64,000 bases of DNA from Marinomonas ostreistagni (GTDB lineage Bacteria; Pseudomonadota; Gammaproteobacteria; Pseudomonadales; Marinomonadaceae): positions 1-64,000 of the forward strand of contig NZ_JAFEKF010000005.1 in assembly GCF_016888445.1 (NCBI RefSeq), written 5' to 3'. Positions 26,033 through 37,176 of the stretch are shown here, in pieces. Made by a program: the position numbers and the translations under genes. Under the pieces are notes generated by a model. The model was not told where the DNA came from and searched no databases. It saw only the letters and a list, made by a program, of their open reading frames with translations. Positions within the stretch are counted from its first letter, which is position 1. Each line of letters opens with the position of its first letter.

Positions 26033-26851
26033 CTATTTTTGACAATGTGCACAGTAGACCGTACTGCGCTGGCCTTGGCGGATTTCGGTAAGCGGTTTGG
26101 CACACACGCGACAGGGCTGTTCGGCGCGGCCGTAGACCTTAAGCTCTTGTTTGAAGTAACCTGGCTTGCCTTCACCGCTGATAAAGTCTCGTAGCGTCGT
26201 GCCGCCTTGCTCGATGGCTGCCACCAATACTTGTTTGATGCAATCTACCAATAGCGCTAACCGAGCTTGGCTGATATTGCCTGCGGCTCGGGTTGGGCGA
26301 ATCCCCGCCATAAACAAGGCTTCATTGGCGTAGATATTCCCCACACCCACGACCACTTTGCTGTCCATAATAAATTGCTTAATCGCCTGCTTGCGCCCTT
26401 TGGCTTTGGCGTGCAGATAGGCGGCATTAAATGCCTCAGTCAGCGGCTCTGGGCCCAAGTGCGCAATCAGGTCATGAGTTTGCCAGTCGCCTTCTTGCCA
26501 TAACATCGCCCCGAAACGACGCGGGTCGGTGTAACGCAATACCTTGTCATAGCCTGCAAAATGCAAATCCACATGATCGTGAAACATAGGCGGCGTATCA
26601 GGATCGACAAAATACAAACTGCCCGACATACCAAGGTGGATAATGAGCGTACCGGCTTGGGTGTGCACACCGATGTATTTGCCACGACGGGTAACACTTT
26701 CGACCTTTTGCCCAGGCAGCTTGCGCACGACCTCATCGGGGATCGGCCAACGTAGCTTGGGCTGGCGAATCTCAATGCGTGCCACGGTTTGCTGCACAAT
26801 ATGCGGCGCAATGCCATTTTTGGTGGTTTCAACTTCGGGTAATTCCGGCAT
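26033..26851 (-). CDS. mutM: Formamidopyrimidine-DNA glycosylase
   Basis: This 272-residue base-excision enzyme removes 8-oxoguanine and opened purines. It starts PELPEVETT (the Pro amino terminus and Glu are catalytic), has the helix-2-turn-helix region GVGNIYANEALF at about 165 and ends in a zinc finger CRVCAKPLTEIRQGQRSTVYCAHC (C-x2-C, C-x2-C). It is complete. It is on the same strand as rpmG-rpmB but behind their terminator. Confidence 0.95.
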   Translation of the reverse strand: MPELPEVETTKNGIAPHIVQQTVARIEIRQPKLRWPIPDEVVRKLPGQKVESVTRRGKYIGVHTQAGTLIIHLGMSGSLYFVDPDTPPMFHDHVDLHFAGYDKVLRYTDPRRFGAMLWQEGDWQTHDLIAHLGPEPLTEAFNAAYLHAKAKGRKQAIKQFIMDSKVVVGVGNIYANEALFMAGIRPTRAAGNISQARLALLVDCIKQVLVAAIEQGGTTLRDFISGEGKPGYFKQELKVYGRAEQPCRVCAKPLTEIRQGQRSTVYCAHCQK

Positions 26852-26895
26852 ATAGACCTCAAATAATCAGTGGTTAGCATGTTATAGAGACAAAA

Positions 26896-26916
26896 AAGCC
26901 GGCACAAGGCCGGCTT
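26896..26916 (-). terminator. Terminator of rpmB-rpmG
   Basis: AAGCCGGC and GCCGGCTT form an 8-bp stem around five bases, followed on the minus strand by six T. It lies 24 bases past the rpmG stop. Confidence 0.88.
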
Positions 26917-26939
26917 CTTTGTTTACAAAACAAGCGAAA

Positions 26940-27110
26940 TTATTTGATTTTCGCTTCTTTGTACATCACATGCTTACGTACAACTGGATCAAACTTTTTC
27001 ATCTCCAATTTTTCTGGAGTGTTACGCTTGTTCTTGTCAGTTGTGTAGAAGTGACCAGTACCTGCAGAAGATACCATGCGGATTAGATCGCGAGCGCCTT
27101 TAGAAGCCAT
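26940..27110 (-). CDS. rpmG: 50S ribosomal protein L33
   Basis: The 56-residue translation [20 protein letters not shown]... continues with [20 protein letters not shown] and ends in MYKEAKIK, the L33 family. It has no Cys pairs, so it is the zinc-free form. It follows rpmB by 12 bases in the usual rpmB-rpmG order. Confidence 0.95.
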   Translation of the reverse strand: MASKGARDLIRMVSSAGTGHFYTTDKNKRNTPEKLEMKKFDPVVRKHVMYKEAKIK

Positions 27111-27122
27111 GATTCAGATTCC

Positions 27123-27359
27123 TTATACTTTTTCGCCACGGGCACGCATTTCAGTAAGAACTGAATCGATGCCTTTTTTATCGATGATACGCATACCTTT
27201 AGAAGATACACGTAGACGAACGTAACGGCTTTCACTTTCTACCCAAAAACGGTGCCAGTGAAGGTTAGGAAGAAAGCGACGCTTAGTGTGACGCTTTGAG
27301 TGAGAAACGTTGTTACCTGTAATAGGACGCTTCCCAGTAACTTGACATACGCGAGACAT
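27123..27359 (-). CDS. rpmB: 50S ribosomal protein L28
   Basis: This 78-residue protein begins [21 protein letters not shown] and continues [17 protein letters not shown] and [17 protein letters not shown], a full-length L28. It is the first gene of rpmB-rpmG. The usual neighbour radC lies upstream on the same strand. Confidence 0.96.
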   Translation of the reverse strand: MSRVCQVTGKRPITGNNVSHSKRHTKRRFLPNLHWHRFWVESESRYVRLRVSSKGMRIIDKKGIDSVLTEMRARGEKV

Positions 27360-27673
27360 AATTAAATACCTTATGCTATCCGAAGATTATTGGAAGTTTG
27401 CACTTCCTCAGGCGGAGCGTGGGTCACTCTGGAACGCTTTAAGCCAAAACTCAAAGAGAACGCGGGGGCCACAAAATCCCGTACCGAGGATATAGCGGCG
27501 CGAATTCTCCCACACTCCCCTGTAAACAGCAAACGATTTGTTAAAAAATTGATCAATTATATCCTCACGCGAAGCTTTCCAGCATTCAATTTACTTGCGC
27601 CTGTCTCGTCTCGTCCCTCGACACCGACGCGTCTGCGTAAATCAAATATCTGGAAAACTTTTCATCAAGGAAT
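27360..27673. other. Non-coding leader between radC and rpmB
   Basis: No gene is seen. The part nearest rpmB should be its promoter and leader. A TATAAT on the minus strand (27556-27561) is a possible -10, but I found no well-spaced -35. Confidence 0.5.
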
Positions 27674-28348
27674 TTAGACTAAACCTCGCTCTGCTAAAGA
27701 CAAGGGACGACTATCGCCGACAATAAAATGATCTAGTAAGCGTACATCTATAAGATCTAACGCTTTGCGGATGCGTTCGGTGATATTGATATCCGCTTGG
27801 CTCGGTTCAGACACGCCCGAGGGATGGTTATGTGCCAAGATCACGGCAGCGGCATTATGGGTTAGCGCAGCTTTAACCACTTCCCGTGGATACACGGCGG
27901 CACTGTCGATGGTGCCCATAAAGAGCTCTTGATAGCGGATCAATCGATGTTGTGAATCGAGAAAGAGTACGGCGAAGATTTCCCGTTGCGAGTGTCGCAG
28001 TTGGGTGGATAAATAGGTGCGTACCGCTTCAGCGCTGTTAAAAATGGTATCGCGGGTGAGTTGCTCTTGTAGATGGCGTTTGGACATTTCCAACACCGCT
28101 TGCAACTGAGTGTATTTGGCATCACCTAAGCCAAAACCTTGGCAAAATTCCTCCCGCGATGCGGATAATAATGCCCGCAAACCACCAAACTCATGCAACA
28201 CTTGGCGCGCCAACTCGACGGCACTGATGCCCTGCACGCCGGTGCGCAAAAAAATCGCCAACAACTCCGCATCGCTTAAAGCGTGAGCGCCTTGCTGCAT
28301 TAGTTTCTCGCGTGGACGCTCGGCTTCGGGCCACTGTTTAATACTCAT
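27674..28348 (-). CDS. radC: RadC-family JAB domain protein (UPF0758)
   Basis: This 224-residue protein has an N-terminal helix-hairpin-helix part ([24 protein letters not shown]) and a C-terminal JAB1/MPN-like metal site with HNHPSG at about 172 followed by SEPSQADI. It was once thought to be a repair gene; its real role is unclear. AAGGAGGTGGTG precedes the ATG at 28348. It is divergent from coaBC. Confidence 0.93.
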   Translation of the reverse strand: MSIKQWPEAERPREKLMQQGAHALSDAELLAIFLRTGVQGISAVELARQVLHEFGGLRALLSASREEFCQGFGLGDAKYTQLQAVLEMSKRHLQEQLTRDTIFNSAEAVRTYLSTQLRHSQREIFAVLFLDSQHRLIRYQELFMGTIDSAAVYPREVVKAALTHNAAAVILAHNHPSGVSEPSQADINITERIRKALDLIDVRLLDHFIVGDSRPLSLAERGLV

Positions 28349-28457
28349 CACCACCTCCTTGTGGTAGGCTTTGCCCTATGATCAACCAAGCTTGAGCGAC
28401 TTCCTGTCGCAGCCCATTGCTTGGCCCATTTGGCGAACATGTAACCAGAAGCTTATT

Positions 28458-29675
28458 ATGTCCAGTCTTGTAAATAAACAGATTTTGGTGGGGATTACCG
28501 GTGGTATCGCTGCTTATAAAACCATTGAACTGATTCGCCTGCTCAGCAAAGCCGGTGCGGACGTACAGGTCGTGTTAACCGACGGCGCCAAAGCCTTCGT
28601 TACCGAAATGACACTACAAGCCGTATCAGGCCACCCTGTGCGCAGCAGCTTACTCGATCCGGCCGCAGAGCTGGGCATGGGCCATATCGAGCTAGCGAAA
28701 TGGGCCGATCTAATCGTGATTGCGCCAGCCTCAGCAGATTTTATGGCGCGCTACGCCCAAGGCATGGCCAATGATTTGCTGACTACTTTATGTCTGGCGA
28801 CCGACGCGCCCGTGGCATTGGCGCCCGCCATGAACCAAGCCATGTGGCAACATCCAGCGACGCAAGCCAATCTCACCACATTAATAAGTCGTGGCGTGCA
28901 TATGATTGGCCCAGCGGCGGGCGCGCAAGCCTGTGGCGATGTGGGCCCAGGTCGCATGGAAGAACCTCAGGACATATACGCTGCCATAGACACATTGCTT
29001 AGCCCCGTTGCGCAAGACCTAGCTGGGCAACATTGGGTCATCACCGCAGGCCCTACCATGGAGGCGATTGATCCAGTGCGCTACATCAGCAATCACAGCT
29101 CCGGCAAAATGGGCTATGCTCTTGCCGCGGCAGCCCAAGCTCGCGGCGCCCGAGTGACGCTCATCAGTGGCCCGACACAGCTAGCAGCGCCTCAAGGCGT
29201 ACAACGTGTAGACATCAAGAGTGCAGAAGATATGTTAAGCGCCTGCCGCACAGCCATGCTAGAGCAAGCCGATGTCTTTATCGGTGCCGCAGCGGTAGCA
29301 GATTTTCGGATGAAAGACGTCGCTTCGCAAAAAATGAAGAAGAGCGGCGACAGTAATGAAATGCAACTAACACTGGTGAAAAACCCTGATGTGATTGCCA
29401 CTTTAAGCCAAGAGCAAGCCGCCAAATGTATGGTTGGCTTTGCCGCAGAAACCCAAGATGTGATCGCCTATGCGCAAAGCAAATTAGAACGCAAAGGCCT
29501 CGACCTGATCATTGCCAACGATGTCTCACGCACCGATATTGGTTTTAACAATGACGAAAACCAAGTCACCGTGCTATCCAAAGACCAGCAATGGACACCG
29601 CCAAAAGAATCCAAAGCCGCCCTAGCCGTCGAGCTAGTGGGGCTGATTACCCAATATCAAACCCAACCGTCATGA
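28458..29675 (+). CDS. coaBC: Bifunctional phosphopantothenoylcysteine decarboxylase/synthetase
   Basis: This 405-residue enzyme makes 4'-phosphopantetheine for coenzyme A. The CoaC half begins KQILVGITGGIAAYKTIELIR, binds FMN and has the HIELAKWAD and APAMNQAMW motifs. The CoaB half starts about residue 187 with VITAGPTMEAIDPVRYISNHSSGKMG. The ATG at 28458 gives the family N-terminus; the longer open frame is not supported. It lies 8 bases before dut. Confidence 0.94.
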   Translation: MSSLVNKQILVGITGGIAAYKTIELIRLLSKAGADVQVVLTDGAKAFVTEMTLQAVSGHPVRSSLLDPAAELGMGHIELAKWADLIVIAPASADFMARYAQGMANDLLTTLCLATDAPVALAPAMNQAMWQHPATQANLTTLISRGVHMIGPAAGAQACGDVGPGRMEEPQDIYAAIDTLLSPVAQDLAGQHWVITAGPTMEAIDPVRYISNHSSGKMGYALAAAAQARGARVTLISGPTQLAAPQGVQRVDIKSAEDMLSACRTAMLEQADVFIGAAAVADFRMKDVASQKMKKSGDSNEMQLTLVKNPDVIATLSQEQAAKCMVGFAAETQDVIAYAQSKLERKGLDLIIANDVSRTDIGFNNDENQVTVLSKDQQWTPPKESKAALAVELVGLITQYQTQPS

Positions 29676-29683
29676 GTTAACTG

Positions 29684-30142
29684 ATGAAACAACCTATTCA
29701 ACTTAAAATCCTTAACCCTAAAATTGGCACCGAGCTACCGTTACCAAGCTACGCCACTGAAGGCTCAGCAGGATTAGATCTGCGTGCCTGTCTTGATGAA
29801 GCAATCGTGCTAGAGCCAGGTCAGACGACCTTGCTACCAACAGGCCTTGCGATCTACATCGAAGACCCAAGCCTTGCCGCAACGATTTTACCGCGCTCTG
29901 GTCTAGGTCATAAGCACGGCATCGTACTGGGTAACTTAGTGGGCCTGATTGACTCGGATTACCAAGGTGAACTGATGGTCTCTTGCTGGAACCGTGGTCA
30001 AACCACTTTTACCATCGAGCCTGGCGAGCGTGTTGCACAGCTTGTATTACTGCCTGTCGTACAAGCAGAATTTGATATCGTCGAAGATTTCACAGCCACC
30101 GAGCGCGGCATAGGCGGCTTCGGTTCTACTGGCACTAAGTAA
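29684..30142 (+). CDS. dut: dUTP pyrophosphatase
   Basis: This 152-residue trimeric enzyme turns dUTP into dUMP. It shows the five dUTPase motifs: [42 protein letters not shown] and [10 protein letters not shown]. It is co-transcribed with coaBC. Confidence 0.96.
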   Translation: MKQPIQLKILNPKIGTELPLPSYATEGSAGLDLRACLDEAIVLEPGQTTLLPTGLAIYIEDPSLAATILPRSGLGHKHGIVLGNLVGLIDSDYQGELMVSCWNRGQTTFTIEPGERVAQLVLLPVVQAEFDIVEDFTATERGIGGFGSTGTK

Positions 30143-31374
<1,232 letters not shown>

Positions 31375-31415
31375 TTCGCGCAGATAATGACGAACCAGCG
31401 ATAGGCAGTGGTGAC

Positions 31416-32012
31416 ATGAGTACAAAGAAAAGCGATCGACGCACGGAAATTTTACAAGCCCTAGCAGGCATGCTGGAAAACAGTCATGGAGCGCGCATCA
31501 CAACCGCGGCCTTGGCGAAAGAAGTGGGTGTCTCAGAAGCTGCGCTGTATCGACACTTCCCAAGCAAAGCGAAGATGTTTGAAGGGCTGATCGAATTTAT
31601 CGAAGAGACCCTATTCACTCGTATCCATCGCATTGTGCAGGAAGAAGAGGACGTCAATACACGCCTAGAAATGATTCTCAAGCTGACACTGGGATTCGCT
31701 GAAGCCAACCCAGGCATGTGTCGCTTGTTGACTGCGGACGCCCTCGCAGGTGAGACCGAACGCTTGCGTGTGCGCATTGCACAATTGTTTGATCGAATCG
31801 AGACGCAACTGCGTCAGGTCATTCGTGAAGCAGAACTCAAGCAGGCGATGCGCTCGACCATGGGCACTACCGCTTGCGCAAACTTTTTGCTGACACTGCT
31901 AGAAGGTAAGATTCGTCAATACGTACGCACCGAGTATAAAGCCAAGCCACTGCAAGCTTGGCCTGAGCAATGGCAAACCATTGCCCCAATACTCATGCAA
32001 AGCCACGCCTAA
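31416..32012 (+). CDS. slmA: Nucleoid occlusion factor SlmA
   Basis: This 198-residue TetR-fold protein binds SlmA sites on DNA and blocks FtsZ assembly over the nucleoid. It begins with RTEILQALAGMLENSHGARITTAALAKEVGVSEAALYRHFPSKAKMFEGLIEFIE, cited here in part: the helix-turn-helix is around residues 30-50. Its context between argB and pyrE is that of SlmA rather than a generic TetR regulator. Confidence 0.92.
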   Translation: MSTKKSDRRTEILQALAGMLENSHGARITTAALAKEVGVSEAALYRHFPSKAKMFEGLIEFIEETLFTRIHRIVQEEEDVNTRLEMILKLTLGFAEANPGMCRLLTADALAGETERLRVRIAQLFDRIETQLRQVIREAELKQAMRSTMGTTACANFLLTLLEGKIRQYVRTEYKAKPLQAWPEQWQTIAPILMQSHA

Positions 32013-32021
32013 GAGCGTGGC
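32002..32021. terminator. Hairpin between slmA and pyrE
   Basis: GCCACGC and GCGTGGC flank the slmA stop codon. It sits between convergent genes. No T-tract follows on the plus strand. Confidence 0.5.
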
Positions 32022-32027
32022 ACACAA

Positions 32028-32675
32028 TTAAACGCCAAATTGATCGCGGTACGCTTTGACCGCTTCAAGATGCTCAGCGAACTCTGGAGAATCCTGCTCG
32101 GCTAAGTAGGTCATGATATCGTTTAAGGATACGATGCTGACCACAGGCATGTTGAAGTCACGCTCAACTTCCTGAATAGCAGACAGCTCACCTTTGCCAC
32201 GCTCTTGACGGTTCAACGCAATCAATACGCCGGCAGGTTTGGCACCAGCGTTATCAATGATGTCCATCACTTCGCGAATCGCTGTGCCAGCGGTGATGAC
32301 ATCATCGATGATCATGATGTCGCCGACTAAGGGAGCACCCACAAGCGTGCCACCTTCGCCGTGATCTTTTGCTTCTTTGCGATTAAACACGTACGGTGTA
32401 TCTATAGCGTGCTCATCGTAAAGCGCAACAGCGGTAGTTGTTGCCAATGGAATACCCTTGTAAGCTGGTCCGAAAAGAACATCAAATGACACGCCAGCTT
32501 CAACCAAGGCAGCAGCATAAAAGCGACCCAATTTAGCCAACGCTTGGCCTGTACTGAAAAGGCCTGCGTTGAAAAAGTAAGGGCTCACACGACCCGATTT
32601 AAGTGTGAACTCGCCAAAACGCAAAACATTTTGCTCAATGGCGAACTCAATAAATTCTCTTTGGTAAGGTTTCAT
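32028..32675 (-). CDS. pyrE: Orotate phosphoribosyltransferase
   Basis: This 215-residue enzyme joins orotate to PRPP to give OMP in pyrimidine synthesis. The PRPP loop [16 protein letters not shown] is seen at about 118-133, together with [13 protein letters not shown] and [11 protein letters not shown]. It is complete and convergent with slmA, divergent from crc. Confidence 0.95.
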   Translation of the reverse strand: MKPYQREFIEFAIEQNVLRFGEFTLKSGRVSPYFFNAGLFSTGQALAKLGRFYAAALVEAGVSFDVLFGPAYKGIPLATTTAVALYDEHAIDTPYVFNRKEAKDHGEGGTLVGAPLVGDIMIIDDVITAGTAIREVMDIIDNAGAKPAGVLIALNRQERGKGELSAIQEVERDFNMPVVSIVSLNDIMTYLAEQDSPEFAEHLEAVKAYRDQFGV

Positions 32676-32792
32676 GCCGACTCCAGAAAGATGAAATAAC
32701 TACAAATAGATTGCCGCTCGCAACAGGATAACCATTTCCTAACGAGCAATGGCGCTAATATAACACACGCCTAGGAATTGTAGGGACCAGAA

Positions 32793-33569
32793 ATGAAGGT
32801 CATCAGCCTTAATGTAAACGGTATAAAGCAAGCAGCAGAGCGCGGCTTCTTCGAGTGGATGGTACGTCAGAACCCAGATGTAGTGTGTCTGCAGGATATT
32901 CAGGCAGATGAACGCAGCTTAAATGACAGTGTCTTTTTCCCACCCGGATACAACGCATATTTTTTTGATTCGATGGACAACCCTGATGAAGCAGGCGTTG
33001 CGATTTATTGTAAAGCCATGCCTAAAGCCATCATGACGGGGATGGGCTTCCCTGAATGCGACTTTGAAGGACGCTATATCCAAGCCGACTTTGATAAAGT
33101 CAGCATCGGCTCGTTCCTGACACCGCACGGCTCCAACCATGAAGAAGCGCTACAAGAGCATAAGTATCGCTTCATGGAAGGCTTCAAGAATCACATGATC
33201 AAAACGCGTCGTAAGCGTCGTGAATTTATTTTTTGCGGCACCACCAACGTGGCACGCTCACCGATCGATGTCAGTAGCTGGTTTGTGAATCAGCGCAACT
33301 CAGGCTTTCTGCCAGAAGAACGCAAATGGATTAATGAAATTTTCAACGATCACGAGTACATCGATGCGTTTCGTCAGGTTAACAAGCAAGACAAGCAATA
33401 CACTTGGTGGCCAGATTACGAACGTGCTTGGAAACTCGACGAAGGCGGACGTTTGGATTACCAAATCGCCACCCCGGGCCTCAAGCATGTGATCCAAGGC
33501 GGCAGTGTCTACAAAGGCCAACGCTTCTCAGATCACGCGCCACTGATCATGGAATACAATCTTGACTGA
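32793..33569 (+). CDS. crc: Catabolite repression control protein Crc (ExoIII fold)
   Basis: This 258-residue protein has the exonuclease III fold but lacks key catalytic residues: the metal-binding Glu segment reads LQDIQ, and the catalytic GDMN segment is CGTTNVARSP with Asp replaced by Thr. The C-terminal SDHAPL is kept. It matches Pseudomonas Crc closely in GRYIQADFDKVSIGSFL, RRKRREFIFCGT and WWPDYERA. Crc works with Hfq to block translation of catabolic genes under good carbon supply. The pyrE neighbourhood also fits Crc. It should not be annotated as an active nuclease. Confidence 0.88.
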   Translation: MKVISLNVNGIKQAAERGFFEWMVRQNPDVVCLQDIQADERSLNDSVFFPPGYNAYFFDSMDNPDEAGVAIYCKAMPKAIMTGMGFPECDFEGRYIQADFDKVSIGSFLTPHGSNHEEALQEHKYRFMEGFKNHMIKTRRKRREFIFCGTTNVARSPIDVSSWFVNQRNSGFLPEERKWINEIFNDHEYIDAFRQVNKQDKQYTWWPDYERAWKLDEGGRLDYQIATPGLKHVIQGGSVYKGQRFSDHAPLIMEYNLD

Positions 33570-33570
33570 T

Positions 33571-33600
33571 AAAAAAGCCCAGCATTGCTGGGCTTTTTTA
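33571..33600. terminator. Bidirectional terminator after crc
   Basis: AAAAAAGCCCAGC and GCTGGGCTTTTTT form a near-perfect stem with a three-base loop between the convergent crc and mutarotase genes. Confidence 0.92.
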
Positions 33601-33619
33601 TGTGTGGTCGTGTAAACAC

Positions 33620-34531
33620 TCAGTCGAGTGACTCGGCGCGCACGGTGAGGCGCAGCTGATGCATATCACCCGCAGCGATCTGGTATTGATTGGCTAAGGC
33701 GTTGGCGGTTTCGACACAGACAAAGTGGCTCTGATCGCCCTCTTCCATATCGGCACGCAATTTAGCCAAGGCTTCGCCAGGATTCCACAGCACAGTTGAG
33801 CGTGCCCCTTGTGATTCGATCAGCAAGGTACGACCCAGTTTAGGGTCATGCAGACGCACTTGCTCAGGTGAATTGATATAAACGCGATCTAGCTCTTCAC
33901 AAGGCGTCACATCGCCCTCTTGGGTGCTCTGTTTGCCTTCATTGAACTTATCGATGTAGGTCACACCGTCTAAACCACTGACACGCGCCGCTTGGTTATC
34001 CCCCACACGGAAATACGTGTGCAGTGCCTCGGACACAGGCATGGCTTGATCGGATAGATTGGCTGCTGAGAAATTGATGCTAAAGCCTTCGCCCAAACGA
34101 AAGACTTGGCGCAACTCAAACGCATAGGGCCACATTTCTTCTAGCAACGGATGATCTTCAGACGCCAGACGGATAACCAGTTTCACATCGCCATTTTTGA
34201 AACGCCCAACTTCGACCAGCTGCCAGCGAAAATAGCGCGCTAAACCATGTGCAGGCAAATCATCATCGTCTTGATTGGCACCAAACCAAGGCCAGCAAAC
34301 CGGCACACCAAAATGACGGCGGCCAAAACGGGTTTCCACGCCTTCATTGTCAGACTGAAATAACCAATCGGTTTGCTCTGCTGGTACAAAACTTACTAAG
34401 TGGCCGCCCCATAAAGCGATACGCGCCGAAAAGCCCGGTTGATCAATGATAATTTCATCACAGTCTCGCAAGCTTGCTGGACGAATTTCGCCACCAAGCT
34501 CCTCCAGCTCGCGCATTAGCTGAGCATCCAT
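33620..34531 (-). CDS. D-hexose-6-phosphate mutarotase (YeaD-like)
   Basis: This 303-residue aldose-1-epimerase-fold enzyme interconverts anomers of glucose-6-phosphate. Seen: HLVSFVPAEQTDWLFQS, FGVPVCWPWFG (the phosphate site), AHGLARYFRW with one active-site His, EALHTYF with the second and CVETANA with the catalytic Glu. The ATG at 34531 has GGAGTGA upstream. It is divergent from the RimB-RimK fusion gene. Confidence 0.92.
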   Translation of the reverse strand: MDAQLMRELEELGGEIRPASLRDCDEIIIDQPGFSARIALWGGHLVSFVPAEQTDWLFQSDNEGVETRFGRRHFGVPVCWPWFGANQDDDDLPAHGLARYFRWQLVEVGRFKNGDVKLVIRLASEDHPLLEEMWPYAFELRQVFRLGEGFSINFSAANLSDQAMPVSEALHTYFRVGDNQAARVSGLDGVTYIDKFNEGKQSTQEGDVTPCEELDRVYINSPEQVRLHDPKLGRTLLIESQGARSTVLWNPGEALAKLRADMEEGDQSHFVCVETANALANQYQIAAGDMHQLRLTVRAESLD

Positions 34532-34782
34532 CAATCACTCCAAATATTACCGTTATTAGACGTCATATTAGCCCTTCAGGCGGGTATTACAATAGTTTGA
34601 CGTAATGCTGGACATTCAGATTAAAAAATAGCATTTGATCTGCAAAATATTACTTACTAAATCGCTAACTTTGGTCTATAAACAATCTCAGAGCGAACCT
34701 TTAATTAGACCGTTTTACTACGCTCTTTTTCTTCTTTTTCTGATGCCAGACAAGCGCTGGATGCTATGAGATTACCCCGATT

Positions 34783-36165
34783 ATGAGTGATTTTTTTGAA
34801 CACAAAACCGTCATTGGCAATGCTGAATGGTGTGCGTTCCCATCGCTAAACATTCCTGCGATTAAGGCGCGTGTCGATTCCGGCGCCAAGACGTCGTCGT
34901 TGCACGCTGTGAATATTCAGACTTTCCAACGTGCCGGACATTTGTGGGCAACGTTTGAGGTACACCCACTGCAAGACAGCCGCAAAGTTGTGGTCCACTG
35001 TGAAGCCGAAGTGGTGGATCAGCGCGTGATCAAAAGCTCCAGTGGTGATCGAGAAAAGCGCTACGTGATCCAAGTGCCACTGCAATTAGGTGATCAAGTT
35101 TGGCCTGTTGAGCTCACACTAACGGACCGCGACAGCATGGGTTATCGCATGCTACTTGGTCGAGAAGCCATGAATGGCCGACTTTTAGTCGACCCTGAAA
35201 TCAGCTGTATTTTGGGCGACCGCTTACAGGATAACTTAGCCACGCTGTACCAAGTGCCTGAAATCAAATCAGGCGGTTTAAAAATTGGCGTATTGGCGAG
35301 TAATCCAGATCTATACAGCAACCGCCGCATCATTGAGGCAGGTGAAGCACTGGGCCATGAAATGCAGTTTCTGAATGTACGCCATTGCTATATGAAGCTC
35401 GACGCTACGACCCCCGAAATTCATTATCGCGGCGGCCGTATTTTGAACGACTTAGACGCTGTGATTCCACGCATTCGTCCTAGCATGACATTTTATGCTT
35501 GTACGTTATTGCGCCAGTTTGAGTCGCTCGGCATCTTTTGTTTAAACGACTCGGTATCGATCACTCAGTCGCGGGATAAATTGCGCTCACTGCAGTTGCT
35601 GCTCGAGCATGGCTTAGCGATTCCGACCACAGGCTTCGCTAATTCACCGTTAGACACTACGGATTTGATTAACATGGTTGGCGGTGCGCCGCTGATCATC
35701 AAGCTGCTAGAAGGCACTCAAGGCAAGGGCGTGGTCTTGGCGGAAACCAAAAAAGCCGCCGAATCGGTGATTAATGCGTTCAAGAGCTTAAACGCCAATA
35801 TTTTGGTGCAAGAGTTTATCAAAGAAGCCAGCGGCAAAGACCTACGCTGCTTTGTCATTGATGGCAAAGTCGTGGCGTCGATCCAGCGCGTCGCGGCGCC
35901 TGGCGAGTTCCGCGCTAATATCCACCAAGGTGGGCGCGCGGAGCTGGTGAAGATTACCGCCGAAGAAAAACGTATTGCCATTAAGGCTGCTAAAGCGATG
36001 AATCTTAAAGTCGCCGGCGTGGATTTGATCCGCTCTAATAATGGCCCGCTACTACTTGAGGTCAACTCGTCTCCAGGACTTCAAGGCATTGAAACAGCGA
36101 CCAACGAAGACATAGCCTCAATGATGATCAAAGCGGTCGAAAAACGCTTACTGAACCGTTCTTAA
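34783..36165 (+). CDS. rimK: Fused RimB-like retropepsin and RimK S6 glutamate ligase
   Basis: This 460-residue protein joins two parts. Residues about 1-155 are the Zn_protease/RimB-type retropepsin domain, with [20 protein letters not shown] carrying the DSGA aspartate motif and [15 protein letters not shown] closing the fold. Residues about 165-460 are Rim[25 protein letters not shown]-like [11 protein letters not shown], the ATP-grasp stretch [38 protein letters not shown] and [15 protein letters not shown]. RimK adds glutamates to the C-terminus of ribosomal protein S6; RimB-type proteases have been reported to remove them. The fusion puts adding and removing functions on one chain (inference). 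The gene is complete and stands alone. Confidence 0.9.
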   Translation: MSDFFEHKTVIGNAEWCAFPSLNIPAIKARVDSGAKTSSLHAVNIQTFQRAGHLWATFEVHPLQDSRKVVVHCEAEVVDQRVIKSSSGDREKRYVIQVPLQLGDQVWPVELTLTDRDSMGYRMLLGREAMNGRLLVDPEISCILGDRLQDNLATLYQVPEIKSGGLKIGVLASNPDLYSNRRIIEAGEALGHEMQFLNVRHCYMKLDATTPEIHYRGGRILNDLDAVIPRIRPSMTFYACTLLRQFESLGIFCLNDSVSITQSRDKLRSLQLLLEHGLAIPTTGFANSPLDTTDLINMVGGAPLIIKLLEGTQGKGVVLAETKKAAESVINAFKSLNANILVQEFIKEASGKDLRCFVIDGKVVASIQRVAAPGEFRANIHQGGRAELVKITAEEKRIAIKAAKAMNLKVAGVDLIRSNNGPLLLEVNSSPGLQGIETATNEDIASMMIKAVEKRLLNRS

Positions 36166-36168
36166 TGC

Positions 36169-36203
36169 AAAAAGCCCCACCTAGTCACTAGATGGGGCTT
36201 TTT
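36169..36203. terminator. Bidirectional terminator after the rimK fusion gene
   Basis: AAAAAGCCCCA and TGGGGCTTTTT enclose an inner CTAGT/ACTAG stem. It lies between convergent genes. Confidence 0.9.
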
Positions 36204-36221
36204 GTTGTCTGAACACTGGCG

Positions 36222-37175
36222 TTACTGCGACACAACCGTCTGGTTACGGCCATTTTCTTTGGCTTGATAAAGCGCTTTATCGGCGCTCTCAATCCAGTTC
36301 GCCAAGCTTGAATATTTATCGCTCAATTCGCTACAGCCCATACTGATGGTGATATTGATATCCCCTTTGGCCGTGGTGATGACCGCTGCTTCGATTTGCT
36401 GACGGATTTTTTCGGCATAGACCCGCGCTCCTTCGGCGTTGGTATTGAGCAACAAGACACAGAACTCTTCGCCACCATAACGGCCCACAAAGTCCCCTCG
36501 GCGCGAGCCTCCAGACAGAATTTTAGCGACCTCTTGCAGCACTTGGTCGCCGATCAAATGACCATAGTTATCGTTTACTTTCTTGAAGAAATCGATATCG
36601 GCCATAACCAGCGAATGTGGGCCACTGTTGCCAGAAATATAGGATTCGTAAGTCAGCTTCAATGCTCGATCCAAACTGGCTCGATTATTAAGATCCGTCA
36701 GACCATCGGTTTTGCTCATCTGATCAAGCTTACGATTGGCTGCAGATAAAGCGGCTTTATTGACCGCTACATCGGTCACGTCGTACACCACCAAACATAA
36801 GTGCGTCACAGTACCGTTGGCGTTATTGATCGGTCGAATCACCAAGTTTTGGAACATCTTCTCAGAGATACTGGTGATGGAACGATAGGATTTGAATGGA
36901 AAAATATGCGGGCGCTGTTCCCACGATACATAGATCGGGGTACGCAGCGCCAAGACATTGTCCAGTTTGCTTTGTAGCCACTGCTGGTTCAAGGTTGGGA
37001 AGAGATCAAACAAAGATTGCTCTTTGGCACTGGTGGAGCTGATACCAGAGTGATTCTCCATAAAACCGTTCCACAGTTGCACTTGGTACTGATCATTGAT
37101 GACGACTAAGCCCACATCAATATGCTGCAGCATATCAAACAGCCAGTGCAGTTCGGTCATATCGTTTTGTGACAT
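36222..37175 (-). CDS. PAS-GGDEF diguanylate cyclase
   Basis: This 317-residue soluble protein has a PAS-like sensor (residues about 10-140, LQHIDVGLVVINDQYQVQLWN) and a GGDEF domain from about 150: KTDGLTDLNNRASLDR, MADIDFFKKVNDNYGHLIGD and RYGGEEF. An inhibitory I-site RxxD (RRGD) lies five residues before GGEEF, so c-di-GMP feedback is expected. It is the last gene of the signalling run and starts one base after the response-regulator gene's stop, with a GGAGGAAG site inside that gene. It should make c-di-GMP. Confidence 0.92.
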   Translation of the reverse strand: MSQNDMTELHWLFDMLQHIDVGLVVINDQYQVQLWNGFMENHSGISSTSAKEQSLFDLFPTLNQQWLQSKLDNVLALRTPIYVSWEQRPHIFPFKSYRSITSISEKMFQNLVIRPINNANGTVTHLCLVVYDVTDVAVNKAALSAANRKLDQMSKTDGLTDLNNRASLDRALKLTYESYISGNSGPHSLVMADIDFFKKVNDNYGHLIGDQVLQEVAKILSGGSRRGDFVGRYGGEEFCVLLLNTNAEGARVYAEKIRQQIEAAVITTAKGDINITISMGCSELSDKYSSLANWIESADKALYQAKENGRNQTVVSQ

Positions 37176-37176
37176 C

